Shown here: piece after piece, positions 1-9,144 of the stretch
How positions within the stretch are numbered: the stretch's first letter is position 1
Layout of the letters: each line of letters starts with the position of its first letter
Assembly (NCBI RefSeq): GCF_037151175.1
Contig: NZ_JBBCOR010000002.1
Coordinates: 186,001-250,000, forward strand
Length of the DNA: 64,000 nt
Direction: 5' to 3'
Source of the DNA: Asaia sp003994335
GTDB taxonomy: Bacteria > Pseudomonadota > Alphaproteobacteria > Acetobacterales > Acetobacteraceae
Program-made: the position numbers and the translations under genes
Notes under the pieces: generated by a model
Told to the model about the DNA's origin: nothing
What the model saw: only the letters and a program-made list of their open reading frames with translations
Databases searched by the model: none

Positions 1-758
1 ACTGAGCGCACTCAGAATGCGATGATGACCTGTCGAGAACATTCTTTATTCATTCTCTGAAGTAATTGTATAATTTTGCTTATTGAACTCACAACGCCAA
101 AGAGAAGGAATGACGCTCACTCACGCGCCTCCTTTTTGACTTTACGGACAGAAATCATAGTAGCGACAAGTCTATCCGATTGTCTACCTCAGGTATTAAA
201 ATTCTACTAATTTTTGAAAAAATAGTGAATGTTTTCTGAGACTCGTTGCTTAGTTTTCGCAATCAATAATATATCGAGATTATACCCAATAATACATATC
301 TATAAACTAAATAGAGCCTATAGCCATCGATGACGATTTCTGCGAATGTGGTAGGCGTCCTCAATGTTGGATATTGGCAAACATTGTCACGCCATCGAGA
401 TGGACCGGTTCTGCACCAGACAACCCACGACCACCGGTTGAAAAATCAGAGTAATGAGGTCGCTGCAACGCGCAGCGCCTGACCGCAACCGGCGCCACTG
501 AGTCCGATTGGTTGGCGCAAAAACAACTACCCCTCGCGCCCCGAGGTGACCTGGTCACCCCCATGACCATCTGTCATCGTGGCCAAGGGTACACCCGTCG
601 GTGAAGGGCCACGCCTGCGCCTGGGAGGGGTTCCGATTATTGTGAAAGCGAAACTTCAAAATCCCGCTGGCTTCGACGCGGAAACCCAGCTTATAATCCA
701 CATAGTTCAGAAATTGAAATAAACAATTCCCCGAATCCCTTTGAGGATATCCCAGAAA
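1..758. other. Non-coding left end of the window
   Basis: No convincing gene is visible. The first ~350 bases are clearly AT-rich, with many short T and A runs, while the rest returns to the GC-rich composition of the neighbouring genes. Short reading frames on the minus strand have no recognisable protein character and overlap the nagP-like gene. The stretch probably holds the promoter and regulator sites of the gene at 759; the palindrome at 545-559 is listed separately. Confidence 0.6.
545..559. promoter_or_regulatory. Perfect 7-1-7 palindrome upstream of nagP/nagA, candidate operator
   Basis: GGTGACC-T-GGTCACC is a perfect inverted repeat about 200 bases before the start of the sugar transporter. 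Amino-sugar genes are often under GntR-, LacI- or ROK-type repressors, which bind such dyads. No regulator gene lies beside it, so the identity of the binder is unknown. The assignment as an operator is inference. Confidence 0.35.
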
Positions 759-2039
759 ATGACCAAGGTCCCCTCCCCCCAGGACAGGCTGGTTGGTTCT
801 TACGGTTATGGCGCGCTGGCTGTCGCAGCGCTCATCTTTTTTGCCATGGGATTTGTCACCTGGCTCAATGGCCCGCTGATTTCCTTCGTACGCGTCGCTT
901 TTTCCCTGAGCGAGTTCAGCGCGTTCTTCATTCCGCTTGCGTTCTATTTCTCGTTTTTCCTGTTTTCCATCCCGACCTCTCTGATCGCCAGACGGCTTGG
1001 TCTCAAGACCGGCCTCACCCTCTCTGTGCTGGTCTCTGCGCTCGGCGTCGCCGTTTTCGGGCAATTCGTCTCATGGCGGATCTATCCTGGCGCGCTGACC
1101 GGGCTGCTCATCCTGGGTGCGGGCATTTCCCTCATGCAGGTTGTCATCAACCCGCTCGTAAGCCTGCTCGGTCCGGCTGATCGCGCCGCACAGCGTATCT
1201 CCATCATGGGGATCTGCAACAAGACGGCCGGAATTCTCGCCCCGATCGTGCTGGGGCTGCTCGTCATGCGCAATATCGGCGCCGTAGCAGAAAAAGCCCA
1301 ATCGGCAACCGACCCCGCCGTGCGTGAGACGCTGCTCAATAATTTCGTCCAGGCCCTGTATGCGCCCTATATGGGCATGGCCGGCATCCTTGTATTGATT
1401 GCCGTGATTGTCGCCCTCGCCCCGCTTCCCAATCTGGAAGCTCCCGCGATCACGACGGGCGAAGGCTCGCAGCCAAGCTTTTTCAAGCCGCATCTCGTCT
1501 TCGGCTTCGTCGCGATGTTTCTCTATGTTGGAATCGAGGTCATTGCGGGTGACGCCATCGGCACTTACGGCCAGGGATTCGGTCTTCCTCTCGATGAAAC
1601 CAAGTTCTTCACGGCCCTGACACTGACCGGCATGCTCATCGGTTATATCATGGGTTTCATCATCGTACCGCGCTTCATCAGTCAGGAGAATTACATCCAG
1701 ATTTCCTGCCTGGTCGGATGCGCACTGACAATCATGGCCGTGCTGACGCAAGGCTACACCTCCGTGTTCTGTGTTGCCCTGCTTGGCGTGACCAATGCCA
1801 TGATCATGCCCACCATCTTCCCGATCGCCATTCGTGGTGCGGCACATATGACCGCCATGGCCTCGGCCATTATGGTCATGTCCTATAGCGGGGGGGCGAT
1901 CGTTCCGCAGTTCTATGTGTGGCTCAAGCCGGTCTTCGGCTTTCAGGGCATGTTCGCCATGATCGTCATTCCGGCCTATCTGGTAATCCTGGCTTATGCC
2001 CGTCGCTACGGTCGGGTCGGACTGACAACGCAGGACTGA
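759..2039 (+). CDS. nagP: FucP/NagP-type MFS sugar transporter, probably N-acetylglucosamine
   Basis: This is an integral inner-membrane permease of the fucose/glucose/galactose:H+ symporter branch of the MFS, about 426 residues with roughly 12 hydrophobic segments. Early features typical of the branch include the segment FFAMGFVTWLNGPLI near the N-terminus and ARRLGLKTGL between helices 2 and 3. The ATG at 759 is preferred over an in-frame TTG at 741, because GAGGATAT lies just upstream. The gene stops 4 bases before nagA, so the two are almost certainly cotranscribed, and that is the reason for the N-acetylglucosamine call. The family also moves fucose, glucose and galactose, so the substrate is inferred from context. 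No GlcNAc kinase or nagB is present in the window. Confidence 0.8.
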   Translation: MTKVPSPQDRLVGSYGYGALAVAALIFFAMGFVTWLNGPLISFVRVAFSLSEFSAFFIPLAFYFSFFLFSIPTSLIARRLGLKTGLTLSVLVSALGVAVFGQFVSWRIYPGALTGLLILGAGISLMQVVINPLVSLLGPADRAAQRISIMGICNKTAGILAPIVLGLLVMRNIGAVAEKAQSATDPAVRETLLNNFVQALYAPYMGMAGILVLIAVIVALAPLPNLEAPAITTGEGSQPSFFKPHLVFGFVAMFLYVGIEVIAGDAIGTYGQGFGLPLDETKFFTALTLTGMLIGYIMGFIIVPRFISQENYIQISCLVGCALTIMAVLTQGYTSVFCVALLGVTNAMIMPTIFPIAIRGAAHMTAMASAIMVMSYSGGAIVPQFYVWLKPVFGFQGMFAMIVIPAYLVILAYARRYGRVGLTTQD

Positions 2040-2043
2040 ATTC

Positions 2044-3174
2044 ATGACCGAAAAACTTGCTGGCCAGATCGTACTCCCTGATCGGATCGTGGCCGGCACG
2101 CTTCATTTCGATACGCATGTCAGGGCCATCGACAAGAACGGGGCCGATGCCCCCTTCTTCATTCTCCCTGGCTTCATCGACGGACATGTGCATGGCGGCG
2201 ATGACGCCGACACAATGGATGGACCCGAAGCCATACGCCACATGGCGCGGTTCCACATGAAGCACGGGACCACGACCATTCTGCCCACGACCATCACCCG
2301 CCCCTGGGAGGACGTGCTTTACGCGCTCGACAGCGCCGCCTCAGTGATGAATACCCCCGATGAGGATGGCCCCCGCATCCATGGGGTGCATCTTGAGGGC
2401 CCCTTCGTCAGCCCGCATAAACTCGGCGCCCAGCCGCCATTCACGATCGCCCCCACACCAGAGCGCCTTGCCGAAATTCTGGCGCGTGACTGCGTCCGTG
2501 TCGTCACCCTCGCCCCCGAGATCGATCACGCCGACGAAGCCATGAGGATTTTTGCGGACGCGGGCGTCCGGGTCAGTATCGGCCATACCACCGCCGATTT
2601 CGAGGTGAGTTGGGCCGCCCTGAATCGCATCTGTAGCTGTGGTGGCGTGGCGGGGGGCACCCATCTGTTCAATGCCATGTCGGCCATCGAAGGCCGCAAT
2701 CCCGGCCCCGTGACCGCGCTGATGTGCCATGACACCAGCTATGCCGAGATGATCTTCGATACACATCACGTGCATCCGGCCAGTTTTCGGCTCGCTTCAC
2801 GTATCATGAGGGAGCGGCTGCTCTTTGTGACCGATGCCATGAGGGGGGCCGGGCAACCCGACGGGCCAAGCACACTCGGCGGCCAGGAGGTCCTCATTCG
2901 TGAGGGCGTCGTACGCCTGCCCAATGGCTCGCTGGCGGGCAGCATCCTCACCCTCGACCAGGCAGTGCGCAACGCGGTGACGCATGGTGCGTCGCTGAGC
3001 GAGGCCAGCAAGCTGGTGAGCACCAACCCGGCCCGCTATCTCGGCCTCGCCGATCGCGGCAGCCTGACGCCGGGGCGTCTGGCCGATCTCGTCGTCCTCA
3101 ATCGGGATCTGGATATCGAGCAAGTATGGGTGAACGGGCGCAAGGTCCATGAGAGAACGCCGCAGTCTCGTTAA
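2044..3174 (+). CDS. nagA: N-acetylglucosamine-6-phosphate deacetylase NagA
   Basis: It removes the acetyl group of GlcNAc-6-phosphate to give glucosamine-6-phosphate in the cytoplasm, for amino-sugar catabolism or cell-wall recycling. The 376-residue length is normal. The amidohydrolase metal and substrate motifs are all visible in order: GHVHGG (HxH), HLEGPFVSPHKLGA, the metal-binding histidine in SIGHTTADFE, THLFNAMS, and the catalytic Asp in FVTDAM. The start lies 4 bases after the transporter stop, indicating an operon. Because NagA needs a phosphorylated substrate and the transporter is an MFS symporter, a GlcNAc kinase must exist elsewhere if the route is complete. Confidence 0.93.
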   Translation: MTEKLAGQIVLPDRIVAGTLHFDTHVRAIDKNGADAPFFILPGFIDGHVHGGDDADTMDGPEAIRHMARFHMKHGTTTILPTTITRPWEDVLYALDSAASVMNTPDEDGPRIHGVHLEGPFVSPHKLGAQPPFTIAPTPERLAEILARDCVRVVTLAPEIDHADEAMRIFADAGVRVSIGHTTADFEVSWAALNRICSCGGVAGGTHLFNAMSAIEGRNPGPVTALMCHDTSYAEMIFDTHHVHPASFRLASRIMRERLLFVTDAMRGAGQPDGPSTLGGQEVLIREGVVRLPNGSLAGSILTLDQAVRNAVTHGASLSEASKLVSTNPARYLGLADRGSLTPGRLADLVVLNRDLDIEQVWVNGRKVHERTPQSR

Positions 3175-3320
3175 ATAGGGCTCAATCCTATCACCCTTTT
3201 GTAACAATATCACACGTAGTTTTGTAGTTGCCCGTGGTGTTGCTCCATTATGACTTTCTGTTAATCCCTCTGTCACTGGCCCATCCGGGCACTCACGCAA
3301 GAAATCTGGACGAAACGATA

Positions 3321-4838
3321 GTGACAAGAGAGATCGCCAACGATCGGGACCTGCATTCCGCCCGCCGCCCCAAAACCCGAGCGGGAAGAATTCCGCGCAA
3401 GGGCGGTGGGCGCGGGGTGTGGACCGCCCTCGCCCTTGCCGCCTTTTGCGGCGGGACCATAACGTCCTACGCTCAGGCTCAGTCCGAAACCGCCAAGACG
3501 CTTGAGGGCGATGACTATAAGGCCATCGGTTTTCCGATCGCGGGCCAGGGCGCTGTGCCCATCGGCCCTCTCGTGCCGTCGCTCTACGGCAATCCGCATC
3601 TTTTCGGTGATTGGGGCGGCGCCCAGAGCTGGATGCAAAACCGCGGTATCTTCCTCAATATTGCCCTTAACGAGGAATATATGGGCAATGTCACAGGCGG
3701 GCGGACACGCGACAATGTCCTGGCCGGTCAGGTCGCCGCAGAACTGGACATCGACTGGCAGAAGCTCGCAGGCTTTCAGGGCTTCTGGACCCATCTTCTG
3801 GTCGTGAACGGCCATGGGCGGAATTTCAGCTATTCCCTGGGAGATTATGTCTCAAACCCTGAGCAGATCTACGGCTCGCGCGGCAATGTCGTCGCGCATC
3901 TCGTCTCGATGTATGCCGACAAGACCTTTCTGCATGATCGGATCGTGGTCTCGGCCGGTGTCATCCCGACCGGAACATTCTTCGATTTCGATGCGCTCGC
4001 CTGCTCCTTCATGAATGTCAGCGTTTGCGGTAATTTTGCACCCGGCAAATATGCGCCTGGCGGCCGCGACTGGCCGTCTGCCAATATTGGCGCCGTGCTG
4101 CGTGTCCGCCCCACCGAGCGCACCTATCTGATGGGCGGGCTCTTTGCCGTCAGCCCCCACGCCTTCAATGGCGGCGTGTCAGGCTGGGCACTCGCGCAGG
4201 ACGGGTTAGGGAAGCTGAGCTCGCAATTCGAGGCAGGCTGGGACCCGGCTTTCGGCAAGGACAAGCTGCTCGGCCATTACAAGATCGGCTTTTATTACGA
4301 CAATTCGCGCTATCCTCATCTTTACGAGGATCGTTATGGCGGCTCCTACCAGGCGAGCGGTCTGCCCGCCCGCAATGCCTCGGGCATGTGGTCCAGCTGG
4401 CTCATGTTCGACCAGATGCTGGTACGCAGCGGCAAGGGCCTGGCGGATGGTCTGATCGTGATCGGCGGACTCGGCTACGCACAAGGCAATGTCGTTGCCA
4501 TGCGTGATCATGAATGGATCGGCTTGTTGCAGAGTGGCACGCCCTGGCATCGCCCGCTCGACCAGATTGGTGTCATGTTCCAGCATATGACCATGAGCCG
4601 CTCCGTGCGTCTGCAACAGGAATCCTCCGTCGCGCTCGGTCTGCCTTTCGTCTCCAATCAATGGGGGAATGTCTACGGGGTGCAGCGTTGGGAGCAGGTC
4701 TATGAAGCCTTCTACAGCCTGCATCTGGCCGCGGCGACAGCGCTGCAATTCGACTTCCAGTATCTGCAACATCCCGGAGCCACAACCACCTTCAACGATG
4801 CTGCCATCATCGGCGGGCAGTTCACAACCAATTTCTGA
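3321..4838 (+). CDS. OprB-family carbohydrate-selective porin
   Basis: This is an outer-membrane beta-barrel porin that lets sugars cross the outer membrane. A GTG at 3321 gives a basic N-terminus, a hydrophobic core (VWTALALAAFCGG) and a signal cleavage region ending AQAQ. An earlier in-frame start at 3228 is possible but adds 31 residues ahead of the signal peptide. The mature start carries the OprB signature LFGDWGGAQSW, followed by long alternating aromatic strands. The C-terminal residue of GGQFTTNF is Phe, as in many outer-membrane barrels. The gene follows nagP-nagA with a gap of ~146 bases. It may be coregulated with the sugar genes, which is inference. In acetic acid bacteria OprB porins serve mainly glucose and gluconate oxidation. 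Confidence 0.88.
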   Translation: MTREIANDRDLHSARRPKTRAGRIPRKGGGRGVWTALALAAFCGGTITSYAQAQSETAKTLEGDDYKAIGFPIAGQGAVPIGPLVPSLYGNPHLFGDWGGAQSWMQNRGIFLNIALNEEYMGNVTGGRTRDNVLAGQVAAELDIDWQKLAGFQGFWTHLLVVNGHGRNFSYSLGDYVSNPEQIYGSRGNVVAHLVSMYADKTFLHDRIVVSAGVIPTGTFFDFDALACSFMNVSVCGNFAPGKYAPGGRDWPSANIGAVLRVRPTERTYLMGGLFAVSPHAFNGGVSGWALAQDGLGKLSSQFEAGWDPAFGKDKLLGHYKIGFYYDNSRYPHLYEDRYGGSYQASGLPARNASGMWSSWLMFDQMLVRSGKGLADGLIVIGGLGYAQGNVVAMRDHEWIGLLQSGTPWHRPLDQIGVMFQHMTMSRSVRLQQESSVALGLPFVSNQWGNVYGVQRWEQVYEAFYSLHLAAATALQFDFQYLQHPGATTTFNDAAIIGGQFTTNF

Positions 4839-4846
4839 GCCCATAT

Positions 4847-4869
4847 CCCCGCGCCTCTCGGGCGCGGGG
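4847..4869. terminator. GC-rich hairpin between convergent oprB and ade
   Basis: Arms CCCCGCGCC and GGCGCGGGG (9 bp) flank a 5-base loop, directly after the porin stop and before the stop of the convergent adenine deaminase. There is no clear T-run on either side, so it may be a weak bidirectional terminator. Confidence 0.6.
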
Positions 4870-4927
4870 TCGTGTTCCGCTTTGGGCGCTCACAGAGACG
4901 GCCCCGATACGCTTCCTGTGAGGCGCG

Positions 4928-6628
4928 TCAGGAAACGAGGCTCATCGTGTCCACATCAATCATCCCGAGATCGGTGATCTTCAGATGGGGAATGACCGGC
5001 AACGGCAGGAAAGCCAGTTGCAGGAAAGGTTCTTCCAGGCTTCCGCCCATGTCACGCACCGCTTCACGAAGGGATTCCAGATTTCGTCTGACAGTCTCGA
5101 AGGGCTGATCGCTCATCAGCCCTGCTATGGGCAGCGCCAGCTCAGCCACGATCTTGCCTTGCCGAACAGCGACGAACCCACCCCCCATTTCGGTCAATCG
5201 TGCGATCGCCAGAGCCATATCGACATCATTCATGCCCACCACGCAAAGATTGTGGCTGTCATGGCCGACGGAAGAGGCGAGCGCACCCGTGGAAAGACCG
5301 AAGCCCTGCACGAAACCGCGCCCGATATTGCCGTTCTTGCCATGGCGCGCGACCACGCAGATCTTGGCAATATCACGTTGCGGGTCTGGCTGGACGCCGT
5401 TCTCTGTCACGTCGAGAGTCGCCCGGCGAAACTCCGTGATGATCTGATCCGGAATGATACCGATCACAGCCTGGTTCTGCCCGGTCCCCGGCACATGAAA
5501 ATCCGTGGCCGCGATCGGGGCGGCGAGCTTCACAGAACCATAGCCTTGCGGTGGTACGATATCCCGGCTGGCAAACAGCGCATCATTCACGAGACGCCCG
5601 GCCGAAAAGACCTGAGCAACGGCACAGCGCTCCAGATCATCAAGCAGCACGATATCGGCGCGAAGCCCCGGGGCGATCTGACCCCGATCACGCAGGCCAA
5701 AGGCCCTTGCTGCCGTAAGGGACGCCGCCCGATACGCTGCGAGCGGCGCAACTCCGAGCGAGATGGCCTTGCGAATGAGGAAGTCGATATGCCCTTCATG
5801 GGCAATTTCCATCGGATTCCGGTCATCGGTGCAAAATGCCAGAAAAGCCGAGGTTTCCGGCGTAAGGAGAGGCGCAAGCGCCGTCAGATCCTTGCATACC
5901 GACCCCTCGCGGATAAGGATCGTCATCCCCTTGCGGATCTTCTCAAGCGCCTCTGCTGCGGTGGTCGCCTCATGATCGGTATGAATACCGGCGGCAATAT
6001 AGCCGCTCAGTCTCTTGCCACGCAGCAGAGGCGCATGACCATCGATATGCCCATTGGCGAACGCCACGAGCTTGTCGAGGCAATCCGGCTGCCCTGACAG
6101 GACACCGGGGAAATTCATGAACTCGGCAAGGCCGATGACTTTCGGATTATGGCGGTAGATCTCCAGCGTGGCAGCATCCAGTACGGCGCCCGAGGTTTCG
6201 AGCCCCGTAGCGGGCACGCAACTCGAGAGATTGATGCGCAGATCCATCACCGTCCGATTGGCGCAGTTCAGGAAATAATCGAACGCCGCCCGCCCCAGGA
6301 CATTGGCCATTTCATGCGGGTCGCAAATAGCCGTGGTCACGCCATGCGGCAGCACACAGCGATCGAACTCGAAGGGCGTGATCAACGAGGATTCGACATG
6401 CAGATGCGTATCGATGAAGCCAGGCACCGCAATGCGGCCCTGACCGTCAATGACTTCACGCCCCTCATAGCAATCCAGAACGCCCACCACCCGGTCACCC
6501 GTGATGGCGATATCGGTCGGGATCAGCTCCCCCGTGACCAGATCGAAAAGTCTGACATTGCGTATGACGAGATCAGCAGGCTCGGCTCCGGCTCCCTGAC
6601 GCACGCGCCGCACGATTTCATCCCGCAT
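4928..6628 (-). CDS. ade: Adenine deaminase
   Basis: It hydrolyses adenine to hypoxanthine and ammonia in the cytoplasm (amidohydrolase superfamily, Ade type). The 566-residue length is normal. The metal-binding pattern is visible: PGFIDTHLHVESS near residue 65-77 and CDPHEMANVLG around residue 103-113, then AGIHTDHE and FCTDDRNP. The conserved C-terminal half includes ASSVGHDSHNLCVVG, MGGGFV and PLPVIPHLKITDLG. It is the last gene before the hairpin that separates it from the porin. In context it feeds hypoxanthine to the xanthine dehydrogenase encoded at 13043-16973. The 190-base gap to the gene upstream suggests its own promoter or readthrough past a weak hairpin. Confidence 0.93.
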   Translation of the reverse strand: MRDEIVRRVRQGAGAEPADLVIRNVRLFDLVTGELIPTDIAITGDRVVGVLDCYEGREVIDGQGRIAVPGFIDTHLHVESSLITPFEFDRCVLPHGVTTAICDPHEMANVLGRAAFDYFLNCANRTVMDLRINLSSCVPATGLETSGAVLDAATLEIYRHNPKVIGLAEFMNFPGVLSGQPDCLDKLVAFANGHIDGHAPLLRGKRLSGYIAAGIHTDHEATTAAEALEKIRKGMTILIREGSVCKDLTALAPLLTPETSAFLAFCTDDRNPMEIAHEGHIDFLIRKAISLGVAPLAAYRAASLTAARAFGLRDRGQIAPGLRADIVLLDDLERCAVAQVFSAGRLVNDALFASRDIVPPQGYGSVKLAAPIAATDFHVPGTGQNQAVIGIIPDQIITEFRRATLDVTENGVQPDPQRDIAKICVVARHGKNGNIGRGFVQGFGLSTGALASSVGHDSHNLCVVGMNDVDMALAIARLTEMGGGFVAVRQGKIVAELALPIAGLMSDQPFETVRRNLESLREAVRDMGGSLEEPFLQLAFLPLPVIPHLKITDLGMIDVDTMSLVS

Positions 6629-6728
6629 CCTTGTCTCCCCGACGGCACAGGCCGACCGATCCGGCCCGGCATCATGAGCTCACTATATAGGATAGGCCTC
6701 AGGATGGAACGGGCCGATATCGGGAGGC

Positions 6729-6775
6729 CCCAGGGCGAAACGAAGCGAGCGCGCCTTTCAACGCGCCCGCCTGGG
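6729..6775 (-). terminator. Imperfect GC-rich hairpin after the halogenase-like gene
   Basis: An inner stem GCGCG/CGCGC around a CCTTTCAA loop is framed by outer complementary CCCAGG and CCTGGG segments with a bulge. It lies just downstream of the minus-strand gene at 6819 and before ade. It lacks a T-run, so function as a terminator is uncertain. Confidence 0.35.
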
Positions 6776-6818
6776 CTCGCGATGCCGGAAAGCGCCGGCA
6801 GACAGACCTCGGGAGGTA

Positions 6819-8408
6819 TCAGGCAGCGTCGAGTCTCGCCGCCATGGTGAAGAACTTCTCGTCGAAGCTCTTGTTCTGCATGATCGAGTCAGCCAGTTCG
6901 CGCAGAATCACCATGTTTTTCTCAAGCAGGGCCCTGACCGCGTCATTCGATTTGTCGGCAAGGAAAATCGAGCGATTGGCATAGTCCTGTATCGAACCGA
7001 CAAGATTGATGAATTCCGGCAATGCATAATCATCGGAAACGGCGCCCGGCTGCCTGAGATAGGTCATGACCTGATGATGCAGCTTGTAGAAAGCCGAGAT
7101 CTCGCTGTGGATGCTCTCGATAAACCCGATATCGGCGAATTTGCCGTTCATAAAGAGCACACTCATGAAAAGGAAATAGAAGGTCGCATCCCAGTTCGTC
7201 TTCACGAACACATAGTTCCAGTCGTCGAAACCTGCATAGGACTCCCTGTGGGTATCGACAAAACCGGCATAGGCCTCCGCCATGACGCCGTTCATCCGCT
7301 CGATCTGCTCCAGCCCGTCGGGCTGGGTAATCGCGTTGGTGATCATGGTATTCGCCAGCCCGATCATATCCGTGCCGTTGGAATACATGGGATCAACGAA
7401 TCCTGCGGCCTCTCCGGTCAGCGCCCATCCCTCTTTCGACAGAAACTGTGCAGACAGATAGGAGTAATTGCGCAGCATCACGAAGTCGATCACTTCGAAT
7501 GCCTCACGCTGCATATAAGCATGGAAACGCGGCTCATGCCTGGCGAGCCAGGAAGTCGCGAGGGGATGCGAACTCAGTTCTGAAAGACTGTGGATGCCAT
7601 TATCGAAAACAATGCCGATGCTGGTGGTCTGTTCGCTGATGGGAATGATCCAGACCCAATAGCCTCGCCCGATCAGATGGGTCGTGCTCCGCCCACGCTC
7701 GCGCGCATGACCGAACGGGTTAGCCTCATCCTGCGAACTCAGGAACTCGTTGATATCCACCTTGCCCGCAACACGGAACCAGATGGCTGAGTGATTGATC
7801 CCCGCAGGGCGCTGCAATTCGAATTTCTTCATCAGCACACGCCCGCGCCCCGAGGCGTCCACGACCCAGCGCGCTGCGACCGGTGCCACGACACCGTCAT
7901 GGTCACGCACCGCCACATTATTCAGGTCGCCTTCGCGCTCGATTTCCATGACGCGGCTGTTTTCGATCAGGGTGACACGCTCCCCCAACGCGTCGCGCAG
8001 GTGGTTTTCCAGCTTGCCGCGATCGATCTGATAGGTTGGCTGATGCGGATAATAGCCGAGCCCGATCTCGCGATACGGGGCATCGCCGGTCAGGCCCTGC
8101 GTCTGGATGAAGCGCAGCCCCATTTTGCGCAGATGCTCAGTCTCGAGATGTCTTTTGCACCCCACGATTTCCGCCAGATAATAGGCCCCGATTTCCACGG
8201 TAGACTCTCCCACCTTGTGGATACGCTCGGGGTACGGGAATTTGCGGTTGTGAACGATACAGATCCCAAGCGCCGGATCGGCGTCGAGCAACTGCTTCGC
8301 CAGAGTGAGGCCAGCCAGTCCTGCGCCAATGATCAGGACATCGTGCGGTGCGTGTTCAGACAAGACACATCTACTCGATTTCAAAGGTGAATTGCGATGC
8401 GCAAGCAC
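6819..8408 (-). CDS. Flavin-dependent halogenase-like oxidoreductase
   Basis: This is an FAD-binding protein of the tryptophan-halogenase superfamily. Visible motifs are the N-terminal dinucleotide fold VLIIGAGLAGLTLAKQL, the early HKVGEST segment of these enzymes, a Rossmann acid-type second motif WVVDASGRGR, the halogenase signature WxWxIP as WVWIIP in the middle, and a GEAAGFVDP flavin-binding segment. The length (529 residues with the GTG start at 8408) fits. A TTG at 8363, closer to the fold, is an alternative start. Family members use FADH2 from a partner flavin reductase to halogenate small molecules, but many relatives are uncharacterised oxidoreductases. No flavin reductase or biosynthetic cluster adjoins it, so the substrate is unknown. 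Confidence 0.72.
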   Translation of the reverse strand: MLAHRNSPLKSSRCVLSEHAPHDVLIIGAGLAGLTLAKQLLDADPALGICIVHNRKFPYPERIHKVGESTVEIGAYYLAEIVGCKRHLETEHLRKMGLRFIQTQGLTGDAPYREIGLGYYPHQPTYQIDRGKLENHLRDALGERVTLIENSRVMEIEREGDLNNVAVRDHDGVVAPVAARWVVDASGRGRVLMKKFELQRPAGINHSAIWFRVAGKVDINEFLSSQDEANPFGHARERGRSTTHLIGRGYWVWIIPISEQTTSIGIVFDNGIHSLSELSSHPLATSWLARHEPRFHAYMQREAFEVIDFVMLRNYSYLSAQFLSKEGWALTGEAAGFVDPMYSNGTDMIGLANTMITNAITQPDGLEQIERMNGVMAEAYAGFVDTHRESYAGFDDWNYVFVKTNWDATFYFLFMSVLFMNGKFADIGFIESIHSEISAFYKLHHQVMTYLRQPGAVSDDYALPEFINLVGSIQDYANRSIFLADKSNDAVRALLEKNMVILRELADSIMQNKSFDEKFFTMAARLDAA

Positions 8409-8684
8409 GAAAACCGTGCCAGGTTCGGATCATGGGTACCTAATTGACCAAACACCGTTAATCAACATCAAATCAACGTCACAACACATTGATATAATCG
8501 ACGACACAGCTCCTGTATTTCGCGATCATCGCCATGTTATTCTCCAAACGTATTGTTTTACGTCCACAAACCAGAAATCCTTCTTGGCAAGCCGCTCAAA
8601 AGCATCAATTTCGCAAGGTAGATGGCTTCTTTTGTGGTTTTCCCGAATGGTCCATTGGCTTTGCAGGCATAGGGGAGAATCATC
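8409..8684. other. Divergent intergenic region, AT-richer than its surroundings
   Basis: No gene is seen. It lies between the divergent halogenase-like gene and the HhH protein, and must hold promoters for both. Short A/T runs occur around 8456-8560. I see no clear operator dyad. Confidence 0.5.
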
Positions 8685-8999
8685 GTGAGCAGTGATACAC
8701 CATCCGCACCGCAGTTCAGCGCAGACGAGAGACTGAAACTCCTGCGGGGAAAGCATATTGGTCCCACGGTTATCCTGCGTCTTGAGCAGGTTGGTATCGC
8801 TTCTCTGTCCGCCCTTTCCCGCCATGAGCCGGAAGATTTATGCCTGCGCATCGCAGCACATCTCGGGTCACGTTGCTGGCACAACAGCCCTCGCGCGCGC
8901 GATGCCATCGTGGCCGCCATCACGATTGCGCGGAAGGAGAGTTCGCCCCCCAGCCCGTTTCCCTTTATCAGCAGTGAGAAACCCGACGAGACCTCCTGA
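8685..8999 (+). CDS. Small helix-hairpin-helix protein (Cdd1-like)
   Basis: This is a 104-residue cytoplasmic protein with a GTG start, well supported by AGGGGAGA 7 bases upstream. Residues ~15-70 read like a helix-hairpin-helix domain of the pathogenicity-locus/Cdd1 type: KLLRGKHIGPTVILRLEQVG, then GIASLSALSRHEPEDL and a short Cys/Trp-containing helix. Relatives are small proteins sometimes annotated as mitomycin-resistance related, and their role is not established. HhH units normally bind DNA backbone, but the match here is by pattern only. It stands alone, ~145 bases before feoA. Confidence 0.6.
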   Translation: MSSDTPSAPQFSADERLKLLRGKHIGPTVILRLEQVGIASLSALSRHEPEDLCLRIAAHLGSRCWHNSPRARDAIVAAITIARKESSPPSPFPFISSEKPDETS

Positions 9000-9092
9000 T
9001 GGAACGGCCTCCTGCCCATGACGGGGTTCTGTCACAAAGGATTTCACCCCCGCCCCCTTCCCTAAGAAAACATGAAGGACTATCTAGGCAAT

Positions 9093-9107
9093 TGAGAAGC
9101 GTTCTCA
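9093..9107. promoter_or_regulatory. Fur-box-like dyad before feoA
   Basis: TGAGAAGCGTTCTCA is an inverted repeat (TGAGAA/TTCTCA around GCG), 38 bases before the feoA start. It agrees with most positions of the 7-1-7 Fur heptamer pair TGATAAT-N-ATTATCA. Its place in front of a ferrous iron uptake operon makes iron-dependent repression likely. Binding by Fur, rather than by Irr or another iron regulator, is inference. Confidence 0.6.
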
Positions 9108-9144
9108 CAGAACGCCATTTTCCGGCTATAGATGGGCTTTCCTC

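Noticed and set aside
555..1064. Minus-strand frame of 169 codons opposite the start of the sugar transporter
   Set aside because: Highly charged Glu/Arg/Asp-rich peptide without family features, fully explained as antisense shadow of the transporter.
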